A stretch of 64,000 bases of DNA from an uncultured Desulfobacterales bacterium (GCA_937915545.1 CALGIJ010000019.1:1-64000), one strand, 5' to 3'; shown: positions 51,006 through 60,650, counted from the stretch's first letter. Notes: generated by a model not told the origin, from the letters alone. A program made the numbers and translations.

Positions 51006-52088
51006 ATGAAAAGAATAGCGAAACCATGCACACTCTTTACAACGATGAACCACAACCCCGCCGACCATGTGCGCTACTTGCTCGATGGCCATGGGATGGC
51101 CGGAAATGCGCACAAAATATGGTCAAAAGGAATTAAGAAAGACGCTAGAGAACAAAGCAAAATTGCGAAATATTGGGACCAAATACACCAAGAATGGAAA
51201 CGCAATGTTGCTAAAAACGCCAAAATGACCGGCAAGCAAATATTTGTTGCTCTACCAAATGACATACAACCGGAAGAAATCGACAAAGTAGCAAAAGCGA
51301 TACTCAAAACGATACCACAACATCATCCGGCTACATTGACCGTTCATTATACTTCGGGAAAAGAAAATATCAAAAATGTTCATCTTCATGGAGTCGTCTC
51401 GATGAGACGTGGAGGATATGGACAAACCAACGACGAATATCGGCTTAATTCAAGAGTGCTTGCTAAAAAAGCTGTTGATGAAGCACTTAAAAGTTGTGGC
51501 TACACGATTGAAGAAAACGAAAAAAAGTTCCAAGTGACGACAAGACCATCACCGGATGCCGTGAGATGGATTAAGTCGCAAAATTGGACAAAGGAGCAAT
51601 TGAGAAACACCGCTTTTTTGCGAAGAGTTGTTTTGCCGAAAGCCACAAGCGACAAGATGAAACAATGGCTTTTGCAGGAAATGAGAAAGGCCGACCATCT
51701 AAAGAATAAGGATACGAGCTTTGAAGAAGCGCTATTTGTCGGTCGTCAAGTCAAATGGCGCGTAGACCATGCAATGAAAGCTTCGAAAGAAATCTTTTTC
51801 TCGAAGGTGGATGCCATGATTAAAAAGCCGAGGGACTTGGAAGAGAGATCGATAGGCGACCTCAAGGAAATGTTCACAAAGCAAGAGATTGAAACCGCGC
51901 AAGTAATACAAGAAGTTTCCAAAATACCGGAACCGATGGGAAAGTTTGGAAACGTCGGCGCGGAAATGCTCGGTGGAAAGATAGCCGGAGAGAATGGGCG
52001 GCTCGTTGTCCATTTGAAGACAGAACGTGAAAAATTCGCCGCCCTGGTAAGCCGGGAACTTGAGAAGTCAAAACCGGCCAAGCGCTAA
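51006..52088 (+). CDS. Relaxase-like HUH protein (MobA/MobL style)
   Basis: A 360-residue basic protein. KNVHLHGVVSMRRGGYGQTNDEYRLNSRVLAKKAVDEAL near residues 122-160 has the HxH metal site of HUH relaxases in the context usual for MobA/MobL enzymes. The C-terminal half is helical and Lys/Glu-rich. A catalytic tyrosine was not pinned down. It would nick oriT for mobilisation; a plasmid-type replication role is the alternative. Confidence 0.6.
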   Translation: MKRIAKPCTLFTTMNHNPADHVRYLLDGHGMAGNAHKIWSKGIKKDAREQSKIAKYWDQIHQEWKRNVAKNAKMTGKQIFVALPNDIQPEEIDKVAKAILKTIPQHHPATLTVHYTSGKENIKNVHLHGVVSMRRGGYGQTNDEYRLNSRVLAKKAVDEALKSCGYTIEENEKKFQVTTRPSPDAVRWIKSQNWTKEQLRNTAFLRRVVLPKATSDKMKQWLLQEMRKADHLKNKDTSFEEALFVGRQVKWRVDHAMKASKEIFFSKVDAMIKKPRDLEERSIGDLKEMFTKQEIETAQVIQEVSKIPEPMGKFGNVGAEMLGGKIAGENGRLVVHLKTEREKFAALVSRELEKSKPAKR

Positions 52089-52105
52089 AAATTGGAGAAA
52101 ATGGA

Positions 52106-52822
52106 ATGAGACACCTATTCAAATTCGATGGCATGCAGAGTGTCGATCCGGGTTATTTGGTACAACATCAAATAAGCGAAATTCAACCGAAACATGCAAC
52201 AAGCATTAAAGATGCCGTTACTATTCATTGGGAGCTTTTACGAGAAGAAGCATTCCAAATGTTAGTTGAGCGACATCTTGAAGCCTTTCCATACGAGACA
52301 GAAGAGGAAGTTCGCGCCGGTTTCTTGTGGCTTTGTGGACCGGAAGGAGCCGTTAAAGGAAAAGAAGAAAAATGGAGAACCGGAGATGCAACAAGAGCCG
52401 AACTTCTTATTGAGGCACCAGAAGTAAACGCATGTAAGACCGTCGAAGAAGTGCTTGATAGCGCATTGACTGAGATGTTGAGAAATATCATCCGCAGGTT
52501 ACATGCGCACGAAGCTCCATTAGTTCTTTACGCTTTCCAAGTATTCCAACAAGCAACACAACCGACTCAATTACCGGTTTTTTTGTTATTAAAGTCGGCG
52601 AGAAAACAAGCCGTCTCACCAAAAGAAATTCTCCAAGTTGTTAAAGAGCGGCCGGAGTTTTGGAAGTCGGAGTTGTTGGATATTGCGACTTCTTTTATTT
52701 CATCTATGCCGGGTGATCCGGAAGCGAAAACAATGCAAGTCGCGAGTGTATATCAACGAATTAAAGCGCTCTATGAAGAGATTGAAGAAGTTGAAGAACA
52801 AAAGCCAAAGCGAAAGAAGTAA
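52106..52822 (+). CDS. Element-borne protein of unknown function
   Basis: A 238-residue helical protein (HATSIKDAVTIHWELLREEAFQMLVERHLEAFPYE) with a strongly charged C-terminus. It starts 17 bp after the relaxase-like gene and is probably co-transcribed. No family recognised. Confidence 0.55.
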   Translation: MRHLFKFDGMQSVDPGYLVQHQISEIQPKHATSIKDAVTIHWELLREEAFQMLVERHLEAFPYETEEEVRAGFLWLCGPEGAVKGKEEKWRTGDATRAELLIEAPEVNACKTVEEVLDSALTEMLRNIIRRLHAHEAPLVLYAFQVFQQATQPTQLPVFLLLKSARKQAVSPKEILQVVKERPEFWKSELLDIATSFISSMPGDPEAKTMQVASVYQRIKALYEEIEEVEEQKPKRKK

Positions 52823-52827
52823 AAGCT

Positions 52828-52945
52828 AGAGGGGGTGGGTCTGGACTGAAGCGTGACGATCCACCCGTGCACGCGCGCCCGTTATTGGGTCTGAATAATG
52901 CGTGCACGGGTGGATCGTCACAAGTCCAGACCCAGAACCCCCTCT
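52828..52945. repeat. Very long inverted repeat (hairpin)
   Basis: Three successive arms pair: AGAGGGGGT with ACCCCCTCT, GGGTCTGGACT (52837-52847) with AGTCCAGACCC (52923-52933), and a perfect 22-bp arm at 52853-52874 with 52900-52921, around a 25-nt loop. It ends transcription of the relaxase operon or acts as a replication/transfer structure. It is followed by AT-rich DNA up to the next gene. Confidence 0.7.
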
Positions 52946-53125
52946 GGAAGCGAGTTTTAAAAGATAGGAGCGAGAGAAGAAATTATTTAAAAAATTTGTT
53001 GTGAAAAAATTGTGTTAGAAGCTCGTCAATAATCTATGCCAAAGAAAAAATTAGATTGACGTTATGTCGAAAGCTGAAAGCATACTAGATAGAAAATCGT
53101 ACCTTATTCAAAAGGAGAATAAAAA

Positions 53126-53404
53126 ATGGCCCTCATAACTTGTCAAGAATGCGAAAAGGAAGTTTCCGATAAAGCAGCGACATGCCCAAATTGTGGTGCA
53201 CCAATTAATGACAAAACCACAGAAATTGAAATGACAAACAAATCATTAAAATTTTATATACTTATATCTTTTTTTGGCGTGTTTTTTGTTGCTCCGTTTT
53301 TCTGGTTTATAATTAAAGATTTCGCAATAGCATCTGCGATAGGCATATTTAGCTTAGCTGTGTTTGTTTGTTCTAAGGTCGCTTCTTGGTGGCGACATGG
53401 ATAA
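53126..53404 (+). CDS. Zinc-ribbon membrane protein
   Basis: A 92-residue protein. Residues 5-25 form a zinc ribbon (CQECEKEVSDKAATCPNCGAP), followed by two transmembrane segments (about 41-64 and 67-85). AAGGAG precedes the ATG. Small zinc-ribbon/2-TM proteins are common and uncharacterised; here it may be a cargo or entry-exclusion protein. Confidence 0.7.
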   Translation: MALITCQECEKEVSDKAATCPNCGAPINDKTTEIEMTNKSLKFYILISFFGVFFVAPFFWFIIKDFAIASAIGIFSLAVFVCSKVASWWRHG

Positions 53405-53426
53405 TATCATCCGATCAAACATGAAA

Positions 53427-53461
53427 AACTCGTATCTTTCTAGGCCATAAAGATACGAGTT
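53427..53461. terminator. Perfect 13-bp hairpin after the zinc-ribbon gene
   Basis: AACTCGTATCTTT (53427-53439) pairs with AAAGATACGAGTT (53449-53461); part of the left arm, ACTCGTATCTTT, recurs at about 53520. It lies 23 bp past the stop and probably acts as a terminator, though no T-run follows. No gene lies between here and 53655. Confidence 0.5.
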
Positions 53462-53654
53462 AGGAAAAAGCAATAACAGGATTTAGATAATATCCAAATC
53501 CGAATCTCTAAATAGTGAAACTCGTATCTTTTTAAGAATAGAGACATCAAAACAATACGAGAATGAGCAAAAGAGATTTTGATTTTTAAATGAATCTCTT
53601 TCGTATATTTTTTTAAATTTATTCAACCTCAATTTAGAAAGGCAAACAACTAAA

Positions 53655-54149
53655 ATGACGCCATATATCGAAAGTATATTGGAAACTGATGAATTTATAG
53701 AATACCAAGCTCAACTTAGTTCTTGGTCGCTATGGTTTTGGTTATTAGTTGGTTACTCTTCCATGTGTATCAGTCTTCTTGGATTGATCCGTATAATAGA
53801 AGGTGTACCAGTAGTAGGTCCATTTGCTCGTATAACATTTTTTTGTTTTTTGATTGGTTCCTTGTTCATTGCGATAGCTAAACTGAAACAAAAAACAACT
53901 GAACTCATTATCACAAATAAAAAACTGGTCGCTAAAACCGGTATTATTTCAAGAAAAACGTTTGAACTTCAACTAGCAAATATCGAAAGTGTGGAAGTAC
54001 GACAATCTATTTTCGGAAGACTAGCAAACTATGGAACGGTTTATTCGCTAGGTCGTGGCAACTCTCGTGTTCCAGTTTCGGGCATATATGATCCTATTCT
54101 ATTTCGAAAAAAAGTATCTGAAATTCGTGCTAAATACGGATTTGTTTAA
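53655..54149 (+). CDS. bPH2 (YdbS-like) membrane protein
   Basis: A 164-residue protein with two membrane segments (about residues 26-47 and 57-76) and a C-terminal bacterial PH-like domain: ELIITNKKLVAKTGIISRKTFELQLANIESVEVRQSIFGR, ending GIYDPILFRKKV. This is the DUF304/bPH2 pattern. Role in the element unknown. Confidence 0.8.
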   Translation: MTPYIESILETDEFIEYQAQLSSWSLWFWLLVGYSSMCISLLGLIRIIEGVPVVGPFARITFFCFLIGSLFIAIAKLKQKTTELIITNKKLVAKTGIISRKTFELQLANIESVEVRQSIFGRLANYGTVYSLGRGNSRVPVSGIYDPILFRKKVSEIRAKYGFV

Positions 54150-55400
54150 TTGAATAAATTTGAGCTTCTTCTACGAGTAGCCGGAACGAGGGCCAATCGT
54201 TACCGGCAATCTCCTTGTGGTTGATGGGGCGGGTCTCGAAAGAGACCCGTTGTTGTTTCCTTTGATCGCATCTTTTCGTAATGGGTGGTTGTATGCTCTT
54301 CCGTGGATGAGAGACGTCTTGCGTCTCCTTCCATTGGTGTCCGGTCTCTTTCTCCACGGACAGACGGCATCCACGCCTTCTCTCCCGCTCCCACCGGCCG
54401 CGCCGCCGCTCTCGCACTCTTCAATGAAAGGAACAACTCTATAAAGTTGTTCCTTGTGGTAATTCCTAAAGGTTTCTAGATGGTTGTGTAAGTGTTTATA
54501 ATTATTATAGGGACCAGGAACGGGCGCGCGCCAGCGCGAGAGAGTGTCTTTTATAACAAAAAATGCTGCTCGATTTTGAGGACCTCGGAGATAATCAACA
54601 ACTCCTTCGAGATTGAAGACCTTCGAAAAGGTCAACGTGGTGTACTCGTCGCCGCAACGACAATAGCGCACTTGAGGAAGTCGGCGACCTCGAAGCCACC
54701 GTTGAGGATGCCGAGACAACCAGCGCTCGTTATCCGATGGAAGAAGTGCGAGATAGTGGACATGATTTCTATGTCCTGGTGTAACCGAGAAGGCCACCAC
54801 AAGCCAAGAAGACAATTCTATTAGATCTTCTATTGAATCGCGAAACGTGATCTCTGAGGAGCCGCTAGTGGTCACCATGTAAAGAGAGTGACCGGGAAGC
54901 GAAGGAACTTGAAGCGGGAGGGAGGGCGTAAGCCCGGAAATAGCAAAGGCCGAGAGATTTTTCCCTCGACCTTTGCTATAACACTGTGACTCACAAAGAC
55001 CGGCGTTGCCCAGTGGTGACAACAACGCCGTTGACAATGCATCAGAGCGCCTTTGAGTTTGAAATTGGGACCAACCGTTTTCAGGACTGAATGCGGCGCC
55101 CTGCCGCATTTAAGCTATATTATAGATAACTTGAAGACGTCAAAAAGGACAACCTTTTTGCGCCGAAGTCTTCAAGTTGATGTATTTGGTGGAATTTTGA
55201 GAGATGAGCATTATTCAATCCTAAAAATTGACATAACAGTTGGTCTGCGGAAAATTATGGAAAAGCCGTTAAAAAAAATTTTTGAAAAATAACGATAAGA
55301 AAAAATGTTTCAAGTTGCGCCTACAAAGCTCAACAAGGTATAGTGAGCGTATATGAATTTAGCAAATTACCGTAAATATTCAAATAGATAGCGTGTTCCA
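54150..55400. other. 1.25-kb hairpin-rich gene-free region
   Basis: No convincing gene. Stem-loops are dense: GGGTCTC/GAGACCC (near 54229-54249), GGAACAACT/AGTTGTTCC (near 54428-54453), TAGCAAAGG/CCTTTGCTA (54941-54978) with an inner CGAG/CTCG, CGGCGTT/AACGCCG (near 55001-55030), AATGCGGC/GCCGCATT (55090-55110), and AACTTGAAGAC/GTCTTCAAGTT (55128-55178) enclosing AAAAAGG/CCTTTTT. Between 54560 and 54783 two frames together look like a decayed small gene (EEVGDLEATVEDAETTSARY near the end). The region may encode structured RNAs or be decayed DNA. Confidence 0.45.
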
Positions 55401-56306
55401 ATGAGCGATAATATTTTTCTCGAACCAACTTCACAAAAGCCAACTTTGTTACTCCAAGGTGACACTAGGAAGCTAATAAAGGAACTACCAGATAAGTCTT
55501 TTCAATGCGCTATTACTTCGCCGCCATATTGGGGCGTTCGTGACTATGGAGTAGAAGGACAAATTGGAGCGGAACCAATTTTAGAAGACTACATCAACGA
55601 ATTGGTGGATATTTTCGAGGAGGTCCGCCGCATACTCAAAGACGACGGCACCTTTTGGTTGAACATTGGCAACACTTACACATCCGGTGGAAGAACGTGG
55701 CGTCAAGAAGACTCAAAAAATAAAGGTCGTGCGATGTCTTACCGACCACCGACACCGGAAGGTCTCAAAAAGAAAGATCTAATCGGGGTTGCGTGGATGG
55801 TCGCCATGGCTTGCCAACGAAAGGGATGGTATCTCCGGAACGATATCATATGGCACAAGCCGAATTGTCAACCGGAGAGCGTCCGAGATAGATTTACCGT
55901 TGCGCACGAATATCTATTTCTTTTTAGCAAGTCGGAAAAATACTATTTTGACCAAGATGCCGTAAAAGAACCATCACTAAGCAACGAAGGAACCAAAAAC
56001 AAGCGCACGGTATGGGCAATCAATACGGAACCGTGTCCGGAGGCTCATTTTGCGGTCTTTCCGAGAGCGTTAATTCGTCCGTGCATACTTGCCGGATCGA
56101 AAAAAGGTGATTTGATCTTTGATCCGTTTTATGGAGCGGGAACGATCGGCATTGTTGCAAAAGAACTCGGCCGCCGATGTGTTGGAATAGAATTAAACGA
56201 AGAGTATGCTAATATTGCTAAAAAACGAACGACTTACGTTCAACCGACTATCCTCAACTTGTCAACGAAAACTTCCAGCTTGCATGAACAGAACAACTTG
56301 ACTTGA
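55401..56306 (+). CDS. Type II DNA methyltransferase (TSPPY class)
   Basis: A 301-residue beta-class methyltransferase: LLLQGDTRKLIKELPDKSFQCAITSPPYWGVRDYG puts the catalytic TSPPYW near residues 39-44, and FDPFYGAGTIGIVAKELGRRCVGIELN gives the SAM-binding motif. TSPPY enzymes are usually N4-cytosine methylases. It converges on and overlaps the restriction gene by 53 bases, forming an R-M pair. Confidence 0.88.
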   Translation: MSDNIFLEPTSQKPTLLLQGDTRKLIKELPDKSFQCAITSPPYWGVRDYGVEGQIGAEPILEDYINELVDIFEEVRRILKDDGTFWLNIGNTYTSGGRTWRQEDSKNKGRAMSYRPPTPEGLKKKDLIGVAWMVAMACQRKGWYLRNDIIWHKPNCQPESVRDRFTVAHEYLFLFSKSEKYYFDQDAVKEPSLSNEGTKNKRTVWAINTEPCPEAHFAVFPRALIRPCILAGSKKGDLIFDPFYGAGTIGIVAKELGRRCVGIELNEEYANIAKKRTTYVQPTILNLSTKTSSLHEQNNLT

Positions 56307-57012
56307 GAAGGTTTTTTATTTGAAGTTTTCTTTCTCCGCCACCATCAAAGTACAATTGGAATGTCATATTGCCGGAAGCGTCAAAGACATGACAATAGCC
56401 AGGCTTGGGAAGTTGTCTGCTTTCTAACTTCATGTCAAGAGTGCCGAATTTCGCGGTTTCAAGTAAGCTTTTGGGAATTTCGATAAGCTCATACTCCCAA
56501 TCAGGTGATTTTTGGAGTGTCCGCAAAGAAAGAATGCGATCATACCCGGCCATATGCTCAAGAAACAAAGACAATAAACCTTTGAGATCTTCCGGGTTGT
56601 CGGTCCATTGTCCTCGACCTAACTCCATAAATTTGCTAATCCAGATTTTGTCTCTTTTCAAGTTGTTGTCAGCTTGTGTCTTTAAGGAAACTCGCAAGCC
56701 ATTGATGGTGATGTCATGGCCTCTATTGCCTTTCGAAGCGAGATCGGCACTACGACCGCTCATTTTCAAAATTTGCTCAAGAACGTACTCGAACTTGTCT
56801 TTTGAAAATGGCTCAATTGAGAAAGCATGATGGATGCGGAGAGCGTCACCGAAGTTCTCAAGTACTTCGGCATCAAATAAGTCGGAAGAATGAATTTTAA
56901 ATTCATGCGGACACTCAAAGACATCTACGACTTTATCCAACCAAAACAATTGACCGTTTGTTAGTTGTGGGAGTCGTCGAAGCAGCCTTTCATATTTGGT
57001 TGTGCTCATCAT
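56254..57012 (-). CDS. Type II restriction endonuclease, PD-(D/E)XK-like
   Basis: A 252-residue protein tail-to-tail with the methyltransferase. GHDITINGLRVSLKTQADNN near residue 102 fits a PD..(S/E)xK core (Asp, then Ser-Leu-Lys). The overlap with the methylase and absence of other features support the cognate restriction enzyme. Recognition sequence not deducible. Its 3' end lies within the methyltransferase frame. Confidence 0.7.
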   Translation of the reverse strand: MMSTTKYERLLRRLPQLTNGQLFWLDKVVDVFECPHEFKIHSSDLFDAEVLENFGDALRIHHAFSIEPFSKDKFEYVLEQILKMSGRSADLASKGNRGHDITINGLRVSLKTQADNNLKRDKIWISKFMELGRGQWTDNPEDLKGLLSLFLEHMAGYDRILSLRTLQKSPDWEYELIEIPKSLLETAKFGTLDMKLESRQLPKPGYCHVFDASGNMTFQLYFDGGGERKLQIKNLLKSSCSVHASWKFSLTS

Positions 57013-57357
57013 GCTCTCTCAAGATTACGATTCTCCAAAACGGAACACAAAACCGTAAACTAGCACGGAACAAGAGCACAAACAACGGAATTGATGCTTG
57101 CCGCATCAAAATGAGGTCCTCCACAGAACCTTAAGCATTTGCTTAAATGAGGCAGGGCCTAGGTATTTGCGACAATAGACGACGATTTGAGCTTAAATTT
57201 AAAAATTGTCGATATTAAGACGGAAGAGAGCGCGAGCCTCCAAGAATGGCTCGAAAGGAAGGATCAAAAAATGCACGAAATGCATGCGTGTGCAAAGATA
57301 ATGATTGTCCTATGTATTTGAAATTATAAACTGATTCCAAAAAATGCACGAAATGCA
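57013..57357. repeat. Gene-free stretch with AAAAAATGCACGAAATGCA repeats
   Basis: The 19-base word occurs at about 57267 and 57339, 72 bp apart; each contains the palindrome-like TGCA..TGCA. The second copy touches the end of the DUF927 gene. The stretch also contains the restriction-gene promoter area. The repeats could bind the DUF927 replication protein. Confidence 0.45.
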
Positions 57358-59136
57358 CTATTCTTGGTCAAATCTTAAATCTTTCATTACAAGCCGTTCT
57401 TCATACTTTGGCAAGCCGGCATCAATTCCCTTTTGCCAAGCCTCTATAAGCTCGTCCTCGTAATCATCCGGCGTCATATTTTTAGTGCCGCTATACACTT
57501 CTACCGCTAAATCGGAAAAAGAATAAAATTGCTTGGTCTCCTTTGTAATACCGGAATCGGTGGTCCGTACTTTGTAGCCGCCTTTTGAATTTAATCGAAG
57601 CCAACCACGTTGAGCAAACTCGCGTAAGATATTCTCGGGTTGAAAGCCGTGCTCTTTACAGAGCTTCTCGAACATAGGTGGATATAGCGCAAATTGCTTT
57701 TTATACACCGTCCCGAAACGCTCGGTATGAGCGTTGTCATCGCTTTTAAATCTACTTACATTCGCATAACACCGGCTCAACAAACATGACAACGCTCGGT
57801 GCGCTATCTGCTCGCTAGAGTGCTGCTTACAAAGTTCTTGCCAAAAAGAAAGCACTGAATACCAAAGAACATAAATTTTCTCTCGGTATTCCGGATAAAT
57901 GACCAAAAGTTGATCAATGGCGACGAACAAGGCCGCATAAGTCTCGCTTTTTCGCATCTGAATAACATCACTCGGATAGACAAGCTTTCGGATGTACTCA
58001 AGATGTGTAGTATATGATTCAAATAGCTTGGCTTTATCGGCTCGCTTGAGATGGTCGGTATACTTTGGAGCCAAAAAGCCGTAATTGTTCTGAACAACAC
58101 GAGCTAGAGATTGCGCTCCTTTAGCATCAAGATTTTGAAGCGTCTTTCCTTCAACCGGGATAATGCGCGCATCAAGACCGGCGAAGGATTGAGGAATCAA
58201 CGAAAGTAACGATTGCTCGCCGGTCGAAATGAGTACCGTTGACCATGTCCCGGTAAGACGAGTGCCCCCGCCCGCCGCTCCGCGCTCCCGGCCCATTCCA
58301 TTTGCGACATTATACACGCTCGTACCCACGTCTTTCGGGAACGCTAATTGAGACTCGTCAAAAAATAGTGGCAAATCCGAGAAAGCTATAGCGTTTTGTT
58401 CGAGAGCTATCTTTGTAGAATCCCAATTTATTTTTAGCTGGTCCGGTTTGCCCCAAATACTCATAGCCGCCGAGCATGCGATTGTTTTGCCGGAGGATGA
58501 AGTGTTGTGAACGTCGATGACTACTGAGGGAAGACTGAGCAAGCTTAAGAGTGGTGCCGCCAAAGAACCAGCGAATGGAATTACCGCCAAAGGATTTGCT
58601 TCGAGCATGGAGAAAATGGTATCACACCATTTCTTCTCGTCGCCGTTGCTCTTTATAAAAGAAAACCGTTTTTTAATACCGGCACTTTCCGGGTCCGGTT
58701 GAACTGAGCCAAATGGTACATACTCCAAAGTGCCGTCTGGAAGCGTGGTCCAACCGGCATGAGATAGCGTATAACCGATCTTTGAACATCTCATATCGGC
58801 AAAATAAAGATAGGTCGAGATGCTGCGTTGTTGGTGTGGCGCTATTGGAAGCTTATATTGGTTAGCGAGTGAAGAAAGCCAACCTTGAGAATAGAAGAGA
58901 GAGCGATCAATAAATAGCTTATGTGTAATGCCTTCGATGTAGTAGCGAAGCTCAATTTTAGCTTCCTTGGTATCAAGATCAACAAGCGTTGAATGATACC
59001 AGAAGGGAGCCTCCGTAAGCCGAATTTGACTTTTTTCATCTTCCGGGTCGTCTACAAAGAGGCCATCTTTTTTTACTTCATAACCGGGAACTAAAAAAGC
59101 TTCTGTCCAGGGAGTTTTGATTAGTGGATTTCCCAT
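57358..59136 (-). CDS. DUF927-family AAA+ protein
   Basis: A 592-residue protein of the DUF927 family, found in mobile elements and thought to be a replicative helicase-like ATPase. VIDVHNTSSSGKTIACSAAMSIWG (near residues 203-226) is the Walker A region, LPLFFDESQLAF the Walker B and TGTWSTVLISTGEQSL the sensor. The C-terminal region resembles a winged helix. It overlaps the integrase gene by 16 bases, so the two are co-expressed. Confidence 0.82.
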   Translation of the reverse strand: MGNPLIKTPWTEAFLVPGYEVKKDGLFVDDPEDEKSQIRLTEAPFWYHSTLVDLDTKEAKIELRYYIEGITHKLFIDRSLFYSQGWLSSLANQYKLPIAPHQQRSISTYLYFADMRCSKIGYTLSHAGWTTLPDGTLEYVPFGSVQPDPESAGIKKRFSFIKSNGDEKKWCDTIFSMLEANPLAVIPFAGSLAAPLLSLLSLPSVVIDVHNTSSSGKTIACSAAMSIWGKPDQLKINWDSTKIALEQNAIAFSDLPLFFDESQLAFPKDVGTSVYNVANGMGRERGAAGGGTRLTGTWSTVLISTGEQSLLSLIPQSFAGLDARIIPVEGKTLQNLDAKGAQSLARVVQNNYGFLAPKYTDHLKRADKAKLFESYTTHLEYIRKLVYPSDVIQMRKSETYAALFVAIDQLLVIYPEYREKIYVLWYSVLSFWQELCKQHSSEQIAHRALSCLLSRCYANVSRFKSDDNAHTERFGTVYKKQFALYPPMFEKLCKEHGFQPENILREFAQRGWLRLNSKGGYKVRTTDSGITKETKQFYSFSDLAVEVYSGTKNMTPDDYEDELIEAWQKGIDAGLPKYEERLVMKDLRFDQE

Positions 59137-60536
59137 TTTGGAATTAAAGAAAAAAGTGAACCGTAATCAATAGCTTCGACTACCTCGGTCAAGTCTTTTG
59201 GAAGAAATGGTCCGCCGTAATATGAAAATGTGAAAGAAGTCCCGTGATAATGACCGATCACCGCCGCTGACTTTTTATCATCCATCTCAGCAAGCTTTAG
59301 CTTCGTTGCGACGGTATGGCGGAATGAGTGAAAGGTTTTCCGGGTACTATCAATGCCACATTTGCGACGATAGCGAGTAAAGTACTTGCTAAACGAAGAG
59401 CTGAATTTACCGTAGCGATCCGGTTTCAAGTTAGGAAACAACCGTTTGTGACCTGACAACTTTTGCAGAGCCCAAAATTGAAGAAAGTTTAGTTCTTTTA
59501 ATTTGCTATGAATTGGAACTTTTCGAATTGCATTCTTGGTCTTAAAGCTCTTGTCTTCTTCATCCTCTGTTTCGGTAAAACAAATGCACTCAATGCCATC
59601 AATGGTTTGTATGTCGGAAGTATGAAGCTGAGCGAGTTCTTCTAAGCGAGCTCCGGTATACGCCGCCAAGATTGGAAGCCAATATTTGTGAGGCTCTCGA
59701 CGATCAATTTCAAGGTTGCAGAGTAGTTTTTGAATGTCTTGGTCGTCGAAGCCGTAGCGTTTCTTGGATTTACTACGATCTTTAATGGAAAATTCCGAGA
59801 AAGGATTAGTTTGCATCAACTTCGACTTCACCGCCCAATTAAAAAGCTGAGAAATTCGACGTATATGTTTATTGATTGTCTCCTTCGCCATTGTCCGATG
59901 TCCGGGAAGCTTCATGGCGACAATTTGCTTAATAGACTTATTTTTAAAGGCCAAAAGCTTCTTTCGATTTGGAGGAAGCGCTTTCAAGATCCGTAAAAAC
60001 TCTTCGGCCGTATCTCCGGTAATTTCGTCAAGCGACAAATCGGTAACGCACTCGATAAACACTTGATAAATAGCTCGGTTTTCATCAAGAGTCTTGTCGT
60101 CCCATTTATCCTGAATTGTAATGTGCTCTTCGTACTTCTTGGCGGCTTGAGAAAAGAGTAAGTTCTCTTGTGGCGACCACACCGGCGTATTTGCTGAGTA
60201 TTTCGACTCTCGATACGCTTTAAGGAGCCGCGCTTCTTCTTCTGGCTTCGAGGGATCGGCTTCAATTTCTTCCGTGACCGAGCCATCCGGAGAAGTCGTC
60301 GTCTTAATTTTTAGCCAATTCGTTACCATATCCGAAGTAAGTTTAGGGTTGTCGAATAAATCAAGCGCACCAACGGCAAGCTTGCGAGCTTGGCGCAATG
60401 CGTCGTATCTATTCAAAGTTCGAAGACTTTTTTTAAGCTCTTTGAGCTTGAGAGTATAGCGTAGGTGCTTCGGCACAGCAATACGAAAATACCAAATGCC
60501 GTAGCTGTTTTGGAGGATATACGAAGGGTTGCGCAT
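59121..60536 (-). CDS. int: Tyrosine integrase of the ssrA element
   Basis: A 471-residue integrase with a DUF6538-type N-terminus (YGIWYFRIAVPKHLRYTLKLKELKKSL), a core-binding domain, and a catalytic domain with AAYTGARLEELAQL (Arg), HSFRHTVATKL (HxxR) and TFSYYGGPFLP (Tyr). It lies next to the intact ssrA copy, in the normal place for the enzyme that made the insertion. A CGGTCGG/CCGACCG inverted repeat lies at its start. Confidence 0.9.
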   Translation of the reverse strand: MRNPSYILQNSYGIWYFRIAVPKHLRYTLKLKELKKSLRTLNRYDALRQARKLAVGALDLFDNPKLTSDMVTNWLKIKTTTSPDGSVTEEIEADPSKPEEEARLLKAYRESKYSANTPVWSPQENLLFSQAAKKYEEHITIQDKWDDKTLDENRAIYQVFIECVTDLSLDEITGDTAEEFLRILKALPPNRKKLLAFKNKSIKQIVAMKLPGHRTMAKETINKHIRRISQLFNWAVKSKLMQTNPFSEFSIKDRSKSKKRYGFDDQDIQKLLCNLEIDRREPHKYWLPILAAYTGARLEELAQLHTSDIQTIDGIECICFTETEDEEDKSFKTKNAIRKVPIHSKLKELNFLQFWALQKLSGHKRLFPNLKPDRYGKFSSSFSKYFTRYRRKCGIDSTRKTFHSFRHTVATKLKLAEMDDKKSAAVIGHYHGTSFTFSYYGGPFLPKDLTEVVEAIDYGSLFSLIPKWEIH

Positions 60537-60650
60537 CGGTCGGCTCCTTTTTGAGAATCCGACCGATGTGCAAGCAATGTGCTAGTGCGTTGTGCAAGTG
60601 GCGAATGACACTAGTTCTTTTTGAACTATTAAGGACACTTGCAAAAAAAC
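60537..60650. promoter_or_regulatory. Integrase promoter/arm-site region
   Basis: Between integrase start and ssrA, TGTGCAAG occurs twice (near 60569 and 60592) and CTTGCA once in reverse (near 60638). Short repeats next to att are typical arm-type integrase sites. CGGTCGG with CCGACCG brackets the start codon region and may be an operator. Confidence 0.45.

Larger units (their letters stand above)
50577..60650. mobile_element. Integrative element inserted in the ssrA 3' end
   Basis: The 10,074-bp element is framed by direct repeats of the 19-bp ssrA 3' end. It is clearly AT-richer than its surroundings. It carries a tyrosine integrase beside the intact ssrA, a DUF927 AAA+ protein, a restriction-modification pair, a relaxase-like gene, a zinc-ribbon membrane protein and a PH-domain membrane protein. 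An integrase plus relaxase without conjugation genes fits an integrative mobilizable element; integrase plus DUF927 also recalls phage satellites. Confidence 0.85.

Noticed and set aside
54171..55109. 312-codon minus-strand frame in the ssrA element
   Set aside because: It spans several hairpins, has repetitive unlikely composition and no start signal.
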